A program made the translations under genes and the position numbers. Below the pieces are notes generated by a model. It was not told where the DNA came from and made no database searches. It saw nothing but the letters and a program-made list of their open reading frames with translations. A DNA stretch of 64,000 nt from Candidatus Opimibacter skivensis (GTDB lineage: Bacteria > Bacteroidota > Bacteroidia > Chitinophagales > Saprospiraceae). How positions within the stretch are numbered: position 1 is the stretch's first letter; each line of letters starts with the position of its first letter. The stretch is taken from positions 61,001-125,000 of the forward strand of contig JADKHH010000025.1 of the NCBI GenBank assembly GCA_016721905.1. Direction: 5' to 3'. Shown here piece by piece: positions 18,302 to 26,351 of this stretch.

Positions 18302-18823
18302 TTAATTACATTCAATGAGGAAACATCCACCATTACTGTCAAAATAAAGCACGTCATCTTCTTCAAGATTAATATACTCCCAGTCTGGTGTCACATCATC
18401 ATACTGACATGTGATTCGAATGGATACTGTTTCTACTCCCAAATATTCAAGGCGAAAAGCACCCCCAGTTCCTACACAAAACAGTCCTCTGGTTGGATTC
18501 GAGCCTCCAAGTGAAATTGTTGAACTTGTTCCTGAAACTGTTGGACAATTACCTGGAGGAGTAAACGGACCACAAGGGGTTCCTATCATTGCAGTATATA
18601 CTCCGCAAAACAATAGATCTGCCGTCTCCCCATCAAGAAGTTCTATAGCACAACAACAATGCACATTGGGGCAATCCTCGCAATCTTCAATCGTTCTGGT
18701 CGTAATTTCCTTTGTGGTATCAGGCTTTACTTTAATTGCCTGGTCTGTATTTTCTTCACAAGATGTGAAGAGGAATAGGCTTGTCATACAAGCCAAAATA
18801 TAAATTAGAAATAAGTTTTTCAT
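18302..18823 (-). CDS. Cysteine-rich lipoprotein of giant-protein module 2
   Basis: The 173-aa paralogue of the product at 12963-13481 has the same opening ('MKNLFLIYILACMTSLFLF') and lipobox 'FTSC'. It shares the following 'TTRTIEDCEDCPNVHCCC' and every later cysteine. Differences are scattered through the middle ('ETADLLFCGVYTAMIGTPC'). A known function is not recognised. It precedes the intact giant gene by about 104 bases and shares promoter and leader structure with the other copies, so coexpression with the giant is likely. Confidence 0.8.
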   Translation of the reverse strand: MKNLFLIYILACMTSLFLFTSCEENTDQAIKVKPDTTKEITTRTIEDCEDCPNVHCCCAIELLDGETADLLFCGVYTAMIGTPCGPFTPPGNCPTVSGTSSTISLGGSNPTRGLFCVGTGGAFRLEYLGVETVSIRITCQYDDVTPDWEYINLEEDDVLYFDSNGGCFLIECN

Positions 18824-18900
18824 GATAAATGAATTTTGGAAAAATGCAAATAAAACATTCGCTAGTACAGAGTAGAAAGTTCTTTTTTGGTTTTATAGGG

Positions 18901-18946
18901 CCCTCTTTGCCTTATCTCTTGTCCCTTCAAATAAGACGAAAGAGGG
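18901..18946 (-). promoter_or_regulatory. Leader hairpin, module 2
   Basis: ccctcttt and aaagaggg form an 8-bp stem, with gccttat/ataagac continuing it after a one-base bulge. The sequence differs from the module 1 hairpin while keeping the pairing. It lies between the promoter at 19069-19099 and the lipoprotein start at 18823. Confidence 0.5.
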
Positions 18947-19068
18947 CAAGGCCTCATGGGTTGTGACAGGCAGATTCCTCTCAAAGAGTCTAGGGAGGAA
19001 AAATGAAATTTTCAAGAGAATTGGAGGTCTCATAACTTTTGGTTTTTATTGGGGTAAGAACCTGTTTC

Positions 19069-19099
19069 CAAATATAAAGTGTAAAATTGGTAGAAACAA
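19069..19099 (-). promoter_or_regulatory. Promoter of module 2 (TTG-N20-TATATTTG)
   Basis: TTG at 19099-19097 and TATATTTG at 19076-19069 on the minus strand are separated by 20 bases, as in modules 1 and 3. The spacer sequence differs from the other copies while both boxes are unchanged, which supports real promoter function. Confidence 0.8.
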
Positions 19100-19276
19100 G
19101 AGGTAAGACGAGAATCCTGAAACTTTAACAGTAGAGATTAATCATCGTGGTTTATGAGATTTGAGATGCAAGATTCACAGACGCAGACTCAAAAGTCTTG
19201 CCATGAGCCTCACGGCTTGAAAGCCGTGGCAATTCAATTCCTGGCTTGGCAGCCAGTTTGTTGCTCATGGCTTATA

Positions 19277-19395
19277 GTTAAAGTTGAGCGTAAGTTCACT
19301 TCCGTTCGAGTGTACGCAAGTTTAAACTTGCGGTCGCACAAGCGTAAGTAAAATTACGCTTAACAGATGATCCTATGGATGGCTGCGCCATCCAT
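19277..19395. repeat. Multi-hairpin repeat element, truncated copy C
   Basis: Only the right half of the element is kept: 'aagttgagcgtaagtt', the aagtttaaactt palindrome, agcgtaagtaaaattacgct and the final 'atggatggctgcgccatccat'. The left half is replaced (about 19195-19276) by other hairpins such as cacggctt-ga-aagccgtg and 'ctggcttggcagccag'. It sits downstream of giant 3. Confidence 0.7.
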
Positions 19396-19486
19396 TTCTC
19401 ACCAGAAGCCAGCAATGCTATGTTTTTTTACTCTATGCCTTAGGCTCTCTGCCGCCCTATGCCCTATGCTCTCTGCCCTATGCTCA

Positions 19487-22400
19487 CTACCGCACCAGGG
19501 TAATATCCCCGTAAATGACTTCGCTCGCCCCGTCAGCAAAATCAACGACTACGAGATACGTAAACACTCCCGGATTCATCGCATCTCCCTTCATCCTGCC
19601 ATCCCATGCAATCGAAGAATCATTTGGCTGAAAATGCTCAGCACCAAACACAAGATTGCCCCAGCGATCAAAGATGCTGAAGGAAGATATCTCGCGTACA
19701 CTTTCATCTGCACTGATCATGATCATATCATTGATACCATCACCATTGGGGGAGAATATATTTGGAATGTAGATTTTAAAATCTGTGTTTACGAAGATAG
19801 TGAGGCTGTCTCTATCTGCGCATCCATCGACTGAGGTCACTGATACCGTATACGCTGTTGTTATAATCGGCGCCACAATCTGTGTCAGACAATTGGCGCA
19901 TCCTATGCTGTCAATACCTGTCCACATGACAGACGACAGTGAATCAAAAGGCAGGTTGATAATCGCTTCCAATAGAGTAGAATCGCCAATGGATATCGAT
20001 TGATTAGCTCCAAGCTCTACATTGACCATGAGGGGTGCATCGATAGAGATTATCTCTGTGGTGCTGCAGTCATTTGCATCAAGGGATGTTATCTGGTAGA
20101 TCCCTTCATCTAATCCTGTGAAGACAGGTGTGGTCTGAAAGACTGTACCATCAATCGAATATGTGTAGGGTGCCACACCTCCACTTGGCAGCACCGTGAT
20201 GCTGCCCAACTGCTGATCAAAACAATCCGGCTCTGATACTTCGAATCCAATCATGAAGGCATCAGGTTCTGTTAGGGTAACTGCACCATCTGTCATGCAT
20301 CCATTGCCATCCGTGATGGCTATATCGTAATCACCTGCGCTGAGTCCAGTGATCATCTGATCGGTATCATTGGTTGACCAGAGATAGGTGTATGGAGGTA
20401 CTCCAGTGACATTGGCTATTGCACTTCCATCTGTGCTTCCTTCGCAACTTAAATCAAATCCATTGTAATCAATTGCAGATTCAACTATCAAAACAGGTAA
20501 TGGATATAACGATGTGGTTTGTATCACAAGACTATCACAACCATCCTGGCTAACGAACAACGTTTCAATACTTCCGGTTTGTGCAGGATCGCATGTGTTG
20601 AAATTAAATTGGGTTGTATCTGCTGCTACAAGTGAGACGGTCAGTGTCACGATGCTGTCGCAGCCAAATTGATTGAGATGCGTGGTGATAAACATACCGG
20701 CCTCGGATGACAAGCATGTGGTGCCTGAGAGTTGTGTTTGATCTGAAGGTAGTAGGGAGATTATCTCTGTGATGATACTATCGCAGCCAAATTGATTGGT
20801 GAGCTGCTGTACAAAGACACCGGTGTCAGCAGGATTGCATGAAGAGGATGCAAGATCGATCTGATGGCTGATGTTGAGTGTAATCGTTGTGATGACTAGA
20901 CTATCACATCCATCTACCCCAGTAGAGACGTGATTTATCACGTCTACCTGTGATGGATCGCAAGTTGTTTCAAACAGATAGGTTGTATCAGCTAACGCAA
21001 ATGTCACTGTCGTGATGATCAGGCTATCGCAACCTTGTGATGTAATCAATAAATCTTCAAATACACCCAGACTCGCCGGATCGCATGAGGTTGCAAACAG
21101 ACGAGTAGTGTCTGTCGTCCCCTGTGTGATCGTGCTGATCACCAGGCTATCGCAACCTTGCGTATCAGTATATTCAGTTTCAAACACACCGATCTGTGCA
21201 GGTATGCAAGAGGTGCCTGAACTGTATGTGGTGTCGACAAGGTTGTAGATCACGTTTCGCTCCACTATACTATCACATCCTGTCATCCCTGACAGGGTAT
21301 CATAAACGGTACCCAATAGGGATGAATCACAGGTCAACTCTGTCAGGGTTGTTATATCAGGAGGTGGTATGTAAATGACTTCGTTTATAATCAGGCTATC
21401 GCATCCTGCCTGGTTGGTCAGCGTATCCGTGTGTGTACCGGACTGACTCCATACGCAGGTGGATTGTGTCATCAATGTGGTATCCGCTGGGATCAGAGTG
21501 ACCGTTGTGGTCACTACTGTATCACACCCACTCGGATTATCGATCGTAGTGATAAATACACCAATGGCAGCAGGATCACACGTATCAGCTTGTAACTGTA
21601 TCATCACAGCAGGTAGAATAGAGATGTTTGTAATGACGTTGCTATCACAACCATGCTCTGTGTTGAATGTATTTTCATATACTCCCGCTTCTGTCTCCCA
21701 ATAAAATCCAAGCCATACCGAATCACCATCGCAGATGGATGCGTCAAACGAATGATTGTAGGCAGAATAGACATCAATCACTTGTTCGACATCAGTCACG
21801 GTGATGCATGCCTCCATTGAAGGCGTTACTGAGGTAATTGAATATGTAGTATTTTCTTGAGGCAGATCGGTAAAGGAATAATTGCCCGCCACATCATCGA
21901 ATGTAAATGGTAATCCCGGATCAGCTTGAATCTCTACTGTGATGGGGAAAGGTGCATTTGTATTGAGGGTGAGGGTGGCGGATTGATTGTCGCAGATTTC
22001 TACATCGCCTGTGAGTGCTACCGTGATGAGGGGAATGGTCACCAACTCTGCTGTATCTGTGCCAGGGCAGACTATGCCATTGTTCACGGTGACGATGTAC
22101 TGCCCATCATCAGCTGTAGAAATAGTTTGTGTGGTTTCGCTATTGGACCATTGATACGTAGCTCCGGGATGACCTGCATTAAATGTTGCCGCATCTCCCT
22201 CACAGATCATCTGATCCGGCCCGAGGTCGACTACCAGTGATGGCAACTCATTGACCTGAATATAAGCGATAGCGACATTACTCATGCCTCCGGATTCGGT
22301 GGTAAACTGCACTTCAATCGTACGCTCACCACCAGTGGGATTGAGAGCGGTATTCATATATCGCACCAGGTGTAATGCATCAATAAAATCTGTTGATTTG

Positions 22401-23500
22401 GCACCACCTGCATTGCTGAGTGTGAGGATATCGGTGCCTTGACCAGATACATCGATACCAGGTATGCTGCCAGTGATATCGATCACTTCATTTAATCCAT
22501 CCGGCACAAAGCCAGTCACACGGATCGTCATCGTTGAGATGATAGCATCATAAAACATTCGTACATCTTCATCTGCCACCGTAGCTTGACGCATGAGACA
22601 AGTTACTGCGAAAGAATTATAATTGGCACCTGTGGCACCGGAGCTGTCGTTGCAGTCGAGGTCGAGGGTGTTGTCGCAAACTGTAGGTGAAATAAATTCC
22701 AATTCCGAAGTGAGATAATGCATCCCATCACTAACTTGACAAATTTGTTTGATAGCCCCATCTATCAAACTTACGTAGGCTAAAAACTCCGGTCCATTTG
22801 ATATTGATAATATAGCAACAAGGGTATGGCAATAAATGCTGGCGGAAAGGCTGCTAAATCTATATGGTGGAATATAAGGAATAATAAGGGAGCTACTCCC
22901 AGGATCGTTGACATTAATATTCCAAATACCTGCTGCAGAAGAAGTATAATACTGCCCATCTGCAAGACATAAATCTGCCCATGGATTAACTCCAACTGGA
23001 CCGAGATCGATTATTGTATTTGCATCGATGTTCCAATACAATAAACTACCTGATGGATTTTCAATAAGAAAAAAAGTGCTATCCGTCTCAGCAGCAATGC
23101 CAAGAAAATTCGGGTCAAATCCAAGAGGCCAGGATGAAATAAGGAGAATGTCACCGGTGGTCAGGTCCATTTGAAGCAACCCATCCATATTTGGATAATA
23201 AAAATTCCCATTAGGGCAAAACGTAAATCCAAATGCCATATCCGTATTGGAGCCCAATAATTGCTCCTCACAGCCACACGAAGAGTTATCGATATCAATT
23301 TGATAATACTGGCCATTATCTCCATAACCATAATATGATTGTAGAAATGCATTATGTCCTATTATAAAATTTGATAGAATAATAATTATCCTAAGATTCA
23401 ATTGACTCCATTTAAAAATTCTATATCTTATTGAAAAATAGGAGGAGCAAAAATCTTTGCTCCCCCTTTGATTATAGTAAAAATGAAATTGGTCTAACAT
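19487..23500 (-). CDS. Giant T9SS type B cargo protein 3
   Basis: The 1337-aa frame has the same layout as giants 1 and 2, but its first ~250 residues are clearly different ('CGCEEQLLGSNTDMAFGF' and on). From 'LDLDCNDSSGATGANYNSF' onward it rejoins the paralogues. It has ten GCDS repeats, one of which ('DTTYLFETTCDPSQVDVI') replaces the version in giants 1 and 2, then SprB-like repeats and the C-terminal type B T9SS domain. The start is uncertain. The ATG at 23500 overlaps the lipoprotein stop by 7 bases and gives a long n-region. A TTG at 23401 would leave a normal signal peptide ('NLRIIIILSNFIIGHNAFLQ') and place the hairpin at 23444-23463 outside the gene, as in the other modules. Confidence 0.85.
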   Translation of the reverse strand: MLDQFHFYYNQRGSKDFCSSYFSIRYRIFKWSQLNLRIIIILSNFIIGHNAFLQSYYGYGDNGQYYQIDIDNSSCGCEEQLLGSNTDMAFGFTFCPNGNFYYPNMDGLLQMDLTTGDILLISSWPLGFDPNFLGIAAETDSTFFLIENPSGSLLYWNIDANTIIDLGPVGVNPWADLCLADGQYYTSSAAGIWNINVNDPGSSSLIIPYIPPYRFSSLSASIYCHTLVAILSISNGPEFLAYVSLIDGAIKQICQVSDGMHYLTSELEFISPTVCDNTLDLDCNDSSGATGANYNSFAVTCLMRQATVADEDVRMFYDAIISTMTIRVTGFVPDGLNEVIDITGSIPGIDVSGQGTDILTLSNAGGAKSTDFIDALHLVRYMNTALNPTGGERTIEVQFTTESGGMSNVAIAYIQVNELPSLVVDLGPDQMICEGDAATFNAGHPGATYQWSNSETTQTISTADDGQYIVTVNNGIVCPGTDTAELVTIPLITVALTGDVEICDNQSATLTLNTNAPFPITVEIQADPGLPFTFDDVAGNYSFTDLPQENTTYSITSVTPSMEACITVTDVEQVIDVYSAYNHSFDASICDGDSVWLGFYWETEAGVYENTFNTEHGCDSNVITNISILPAVMIQLQADTCDPAAIGVFITTIDNPSGCDTVVTTTVTLIPADTTLMTQSTCVWSQSGTHTDTLTNQAGCDSLIINEVIYIPPPDITTLTELTCDSSLLGTVYDTLSGMTGCDSIVERNVIYNLVDTTYSSGTSCIPAQIGVFETEYTDTQGCDSLVISTITQGTTDTTRLFATSCDPASLGVFEDLLITSQGCDSLIITTVTFALADTTYLFETTCDPSQVDVINHVSTGVDGCDSLVITTITLNISHQIDLASSSCNPADTGVFVQQLTNQFGCDSIITEIISLLPSDQTQLSGTTCLSSEAGMFITTHLNQFGCDSIVTLTVSLVAADTTQFNFNTCDPAQTGSIETLFVSQDGCDSLVIQTTSLYPLPVLIVESAIDYNGFDLSCEGSTDGSAIANVTGVPPYTYLWSTNDTDQMITGLSAGDYDIAITDGNGCMTDGAVTLTEPDAFMIGFEVSEPDCFDQQLGSITVLPSGGVAPYTYSIDGTVFQTTPVFTGLDEGIYQITSLDANDCSTTEIISIDAPLMVNVELGANQSISIGDSTLLEAIINLPFDSLSSVMWTGIDSIGCANCLTQIVAPIITTAYTVSVTSVDGCADRDSLTIFVNTDFKIYIPNIFSPNGDGINDMIMISADESVREISSFSIFDRWGNLVFGAEHFQPNDSSIAWDGRMKGDAMNPGVFTYLVVVDFADGASEVIYGDITLVR
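23444..23463 (-). terminator. Intercistronic hairpin, module 3
   Basis: A perfect 8-bp stem, ggagcaaa/tttgctcc with a 4-base loop, is followed on the minus strand by CTCCTATTTTTC. It occupies the same place as the hairpins of modules 1 and 2 but has a different sequence. It lies inside the giant 3 frame only if the ATG at 23500 is the true start. Confidence 0.55.
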
Positions 23501-24012
23501 GGTCCGACTTCACAATTCGCGTTAGTCTCAATATATTTGAATTGCAAAGGCGGAATTTTCAGCCACATTGTATCGGGAGGTGCTATATCAATCTGGCATG
23601 ATATAATAATCCTAACTGTGTCAGTGGTATGTGAATTATAAATGTAGAAGGGAGAATTTTCGTTAACACAAAAGGTTTTACGGTTATCCATAGTTGTAAG
23701 CGTCCTGGAAATACCACCCCCAGAGAATGATGGACAATTTCCGGTTGGTGCCCCAATACATGCTGTTCCTGCAGTTGATGTACCACAAAATTGGAGTATA
23801 AATGTTCCAGTCTGAGTAGGTTGATACCACACTGCACAGCAACATTCATCATCTCCAGGACATAAATCACAATCGCCTCGGGTAGTTAGCGCCACATCAT
23901 CATTAGGCTTTAGATTTGAGTTGTGCTGATCCGAAGCCTGGTCACATGAGAGAATTATGAACATAGATGCCAGTGAAAGTATAAGAATCAGAAATATATT
24001 ATTATTTTTCAA
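23494..24012 (-). CDS. Cysteine-rich lipoprotein of giant-protein module 3
   Basis: This is the divergent third lipoprotein, about 172 aa. A TTG at 24012 is chosen because it yields 'MKNNNIFLILILSLASMF' and lipobox 'IILSC', which aligns with the ATG starts of copies 1 and 2. An upstream TTG at 24042 would add ten residues, and no ATG is available. The mature part keeps the cysteine order ('CDLCPGDDECCC', 'FCGT', 'ACIG', 'NCPS', 'FCVN', 'SCQI', 'NCEV', 'GPC') despite low identity elsewhere, so the cysteines are the constrained feature. It pairs with giant 3, whose N-terminal domain is likewise divergent. Confidence 0.75.
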   Translation of the reverse strand: MKNNNIFLILILSLASMFIILSCDQASDQHNSNLKPNDDVALTTRGDCDLCPGDDECCCAVWYQPTQTGTFILQFCGTSTAGTACIGAPTGNCPSFSGGGISRTLTTMDNRKTFCVNENSPFYIYNSHTTDTVRIIISCQIDIAPPDTMWLKIPPLQFKYIETNANCEVGPC

Positions 24013-24055
24013 TTTATTATTTGTTGCGAGCACTGGCCTCAATTAGCTATCGAGG

Positions 24056-24076
24056 CAAAGAGGCTGGTGCTCTTTG
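24056..24076 (-). promoter_or_regulatory. Leader hairpin, module 3
   Basis: A perfect 7-bp stem, caaagag/ctctttg with a 7-base loop, lies 44 bases upstream of the preferred lipoprotein 3 start. It stands in place of the leader hairpins of modules 1 and 2 but closer to the start codon. Whether it is functionally equivalent is unknown. Confidence 0.4.
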
Positions 24077-24290
24077 TTAACTGAATTGATTACTTAGCTT
24101 AAAACTCTAAAGGATCAGAAGATATTTGTGAACCTTTTCCCTGCCTTGACCGAGTCCGCCAAAGCAAGCTACAACTCATGGGTTGTTACAGGCAGGTTCC
24201 GCTCAAATAGCCTTTGAAGGAAATATAATTGAACCGATAGATATTGTGTTCTCAAGACGTTTGGTTTTTACTGGGGTGAGAACTTGTTTC

Positions 24291-24321
24291 CAAATATAAG
24301 GTCTAAACTTGGCTTAAACAA
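24291..24321 (-). promoter_or_regulatory. Promoter of module 3 (TTG-N20-TATATTTG)
   Basis: TTG at 24321-24319 and TATATTTG at 24298-24291 on the minus strand are spaced by 20 bases, identical in arrangement to modules 1 and 2. The downstream 'ttggtttttactggggtgag' (plus strand) is also conserved in all three. Confidence 0.8.
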
Positions 24322-24467
24322 TAGTGGAGGCTGCTTTCCTGAAAATTTAACAGTTGAGGTTTATGAGACTTGAGATGCCAGACTCGCAGATGCCAGACTC
24401 ACGTGTAAGAGGGTAAGAGAGTAAGAGAGTGAGAGGTGTAAGATGCCAGACTCGCAGACGCCAGACG

Positions 24468-24769
24468 TGGTATGCTCGTTTTTTGTACAGGCTCCGCCTG
24501 CAGTCTTCGTTTGTTTTTATTTAATAAAAAAAACAAACATTGTTGGTAGACTCTGGCTACCGACGGATAAAGCACCACGAACATGTTCTATTTTGGAATT
24601 GTCGTAGTAGCCTCCTGGCTACAGGTAATAATCATATGGCTGCCGGTACAAAGAAAAATTGAGCGTAAGTTTACTTGCGTTCGAGTGTACGCAAGTTTAA
24701 ACTTGCGTACACGAAAGCTTAAGTGAACTTAAGCTTAACAGGTCGCTTTATGGATGGCTGCGCCATCCA
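24468..24769. repeat. Multi-hairpin repeat element, copy D
   Basis: This full-length copy lies upstream of module 3, beyond the end of the toroid-protein genes. It holds a 28-bp perfect palindrome at 24685-24712 (gtgtacgc...gcgtacac around aagtttaaactt) and aagcttaag-tgaa-cttaagctt at 24715-24736. Compared with copy A, the arms changed from gtgATcgc/gcgATcac to gtgTAcgc/gcgTAcac, that is, on both sides together. Word repeats (gatgccaga, gtaagagagt) precede it and ctccttg words follow it. Confidence 0.75.
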
Positions 24770-24902
24770 ATTAAATGCGTTATTTCCATTTTCCTCCTTG
24801 CTTTTCCTCCTTGCACCTTGCTCTTTGCCCCTTGCTCCCTTAATCCTTCCTTCGCCTCAGCCTTAGCCTCAGCCTCATTTTTAACTCTTCACTCTTCACT
24901 TT

Positions 24903-26093
24903 TCATTCTTCACTTTTCACTTCAATTCCAGCTTGTATTGCAAATATCGTCGCCATCAACGGATCATCTTCTTTATTGACCCCACCTATCGGATTGATAT
25001 AGTATCCATCCGGATGTTGTTCTTTGATCAACATACGTTCCAGTTCTTTTGACCAGGGTCCATTAATTTCCGCAGCAGTCATTGCCTCGGCACGGACTGC
25101 CCAATGATAATAATGCATCACTTCATGCCACTGCTCCGGATCATCCTTTGACAATCCTTCTATCGTGCTCATGTCCTGATTTTTTTCAAGCCAATTCTTT
25201 GCATCAGCATATGCTTTTGTATCGGTCATACCAAGTGCATGCAAAGCCAGAAATCCATCACAGGTAGCAGTCGCATAACTCGGATAATGATGACCTACAC
25301 CCGCTAGCAAAACAGGTTCGCATTTATTAGTAGCCAGTGTGACCGTAGAAGAAATGAACCCCCCATCGTAAGGAAGGTCTTTCCTGGAGAGACAACCTTC
25401 GTACAATCTTGAATCTTCTGGTGTGCGTTGTACGCCCTGGAGGAAAAATCGTGAGAGCGTGAGAGCGTGAGAACGTGAGACTGTAGGTGTTTCCTTCGCC
25501 TTCGCCTCAGCCTTCGCCTTCATGGTCAATGCTTCAATTATTCTCCTCGTATGCGAAACATCAACATGCCCATGCTCTCCATGACGAAGCCCCGGCTCAC
25601 CATATCCCCATCCGCCATACGCAAGATTGTCTGGAGTGATACCACGGTGCTCAATAAACTGTTCGCGTAATAAATGTCCGACGAGGATATTTTGAAGAGC
25701 TGTGTCTTGTTGTAAAAAACATAGCACCTTCAATGCATACGCTGCACTGTAATTTGGGTAGTTAAGCATCGGCAGGCTATCCTCACTCATCGTCATCGAT
25801 GCCCTGATCTCCCTTTGGATAAATTCAACACCTCGTTGTACTCCGCCTTCAGGTCTGTTGAATTCATCCTCCGGGATCTGCAGGAGATGATACAGGATGT
25901 AAGGAGTGAGCGCCTTGCCATCTTTGAGTACCGCATGGGTCTGGCTGTGCCATCCACCATCTGGTGATTGCTGGTGCCACAGCCATGCGATTGATTTTTG
26001 CATGGTCTCATGGAGTCTGACATCATTGGATTTACATCCTGTAACCAGAAGTATCACGAATGAAAGTATGAGCCCTATAAATTTCTTTTTCAT
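24903..26093 (-). CDS. Lipoprotein with prenyltransferase/squalene-oxidase-like repeats
   Basis: The 396-aa protein has a lipoprotein signal ('SFVILLVTGC', Cys about residue 20) and alpha/alpha-toroid repeats of the prenyltransferase/squalene-cyclase type ('SIAWLWHQQSPDGGWHSQ', 'YGGWGYGE', 'HPDGYYINPIGG'). The catalytic DxDD of cyclases is not visible, so a binding or structural role is more likely than cyclisation. Residues about 191-214 ('KAKAEAKAKETPTVSRSHAL') are encoded by a 72-bp block of intergenic-type words (25450-25521) that keeps the frame. A second toroid gene lies 258 bases upstream on the same strand. The substrate is unknown. Confidence 0.7.
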   Translation of the reverse strand: MKKKFIGLILSFVILLVTGCKSNDVRLHETMQKSIAWLWHQQSPDGGWHSQTHAVLKDGKALTPYILYHLLQIPEDEFNRPEGGVQRGVEFIQREIRASMTMSEDSLPMLNYPNYSAAYALKVLCFLQQDTALQNILVGHLLREQFIEHRGITPDNLAYGGWGYGEPGLRHGEHGHVDVSHTRRIIEALTMKAKAEAKAKETPTVSRSHALTLSRFFLQGVQRTPEDSRLYEGCLSRKDLPYDGGFISSTVTLATNKCEPVLLAGVGHHYPSYATATCDGFLALHALGMTDTKAYADAKNWLEKNQDMSTIEGLSKDDPEQWHEVMHYYHWAVRAEAMTAAEINGPWSKELERMLIKEQHPDGYYINPIGGVNKEDDPLMATIFAIQAGIEVKSEE

Positions 26094-26351
26094 TTGTTGA
26101 AGATTTCAGTAGTCATGCTTTTGATGCCAGATGCCAGACACGCAGACGCCAGACGTATTTTGTTTTGTTGCTTGTGCTTACGCAGTACTGTGTTTTGCGT
26201 TTTAGTGACTATACTCATGATTAGAGGTAGTGGCTAAAGCCGGAATCTCCGGCATTCTAAACCCCGGCCTGAAGGCCGGGGCAATTATAGATTAGATGTT
26301 ACTCACAACTCACAATTCACAATTCACAATTCACATCTCACAATTCACATC
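26094..26351. repeat. Gap with word repeats and GC-rich hairpins
   Basis: The gap between the two toroid genes contains 'gatgccaga' words (about 26125-26155), a stem ccggaatctccgg (about 26240-26252), a strong hairpin ccccggcc-tgaa-ggccgggg (26262-26281) and 'actcacaact/cacaattcac' words reaching the stop of the next gene. The GC-rich hairpin may act as terminator of the upstream toroid gene, but it looks like a dispersed repeat. Confidence 0.6.
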
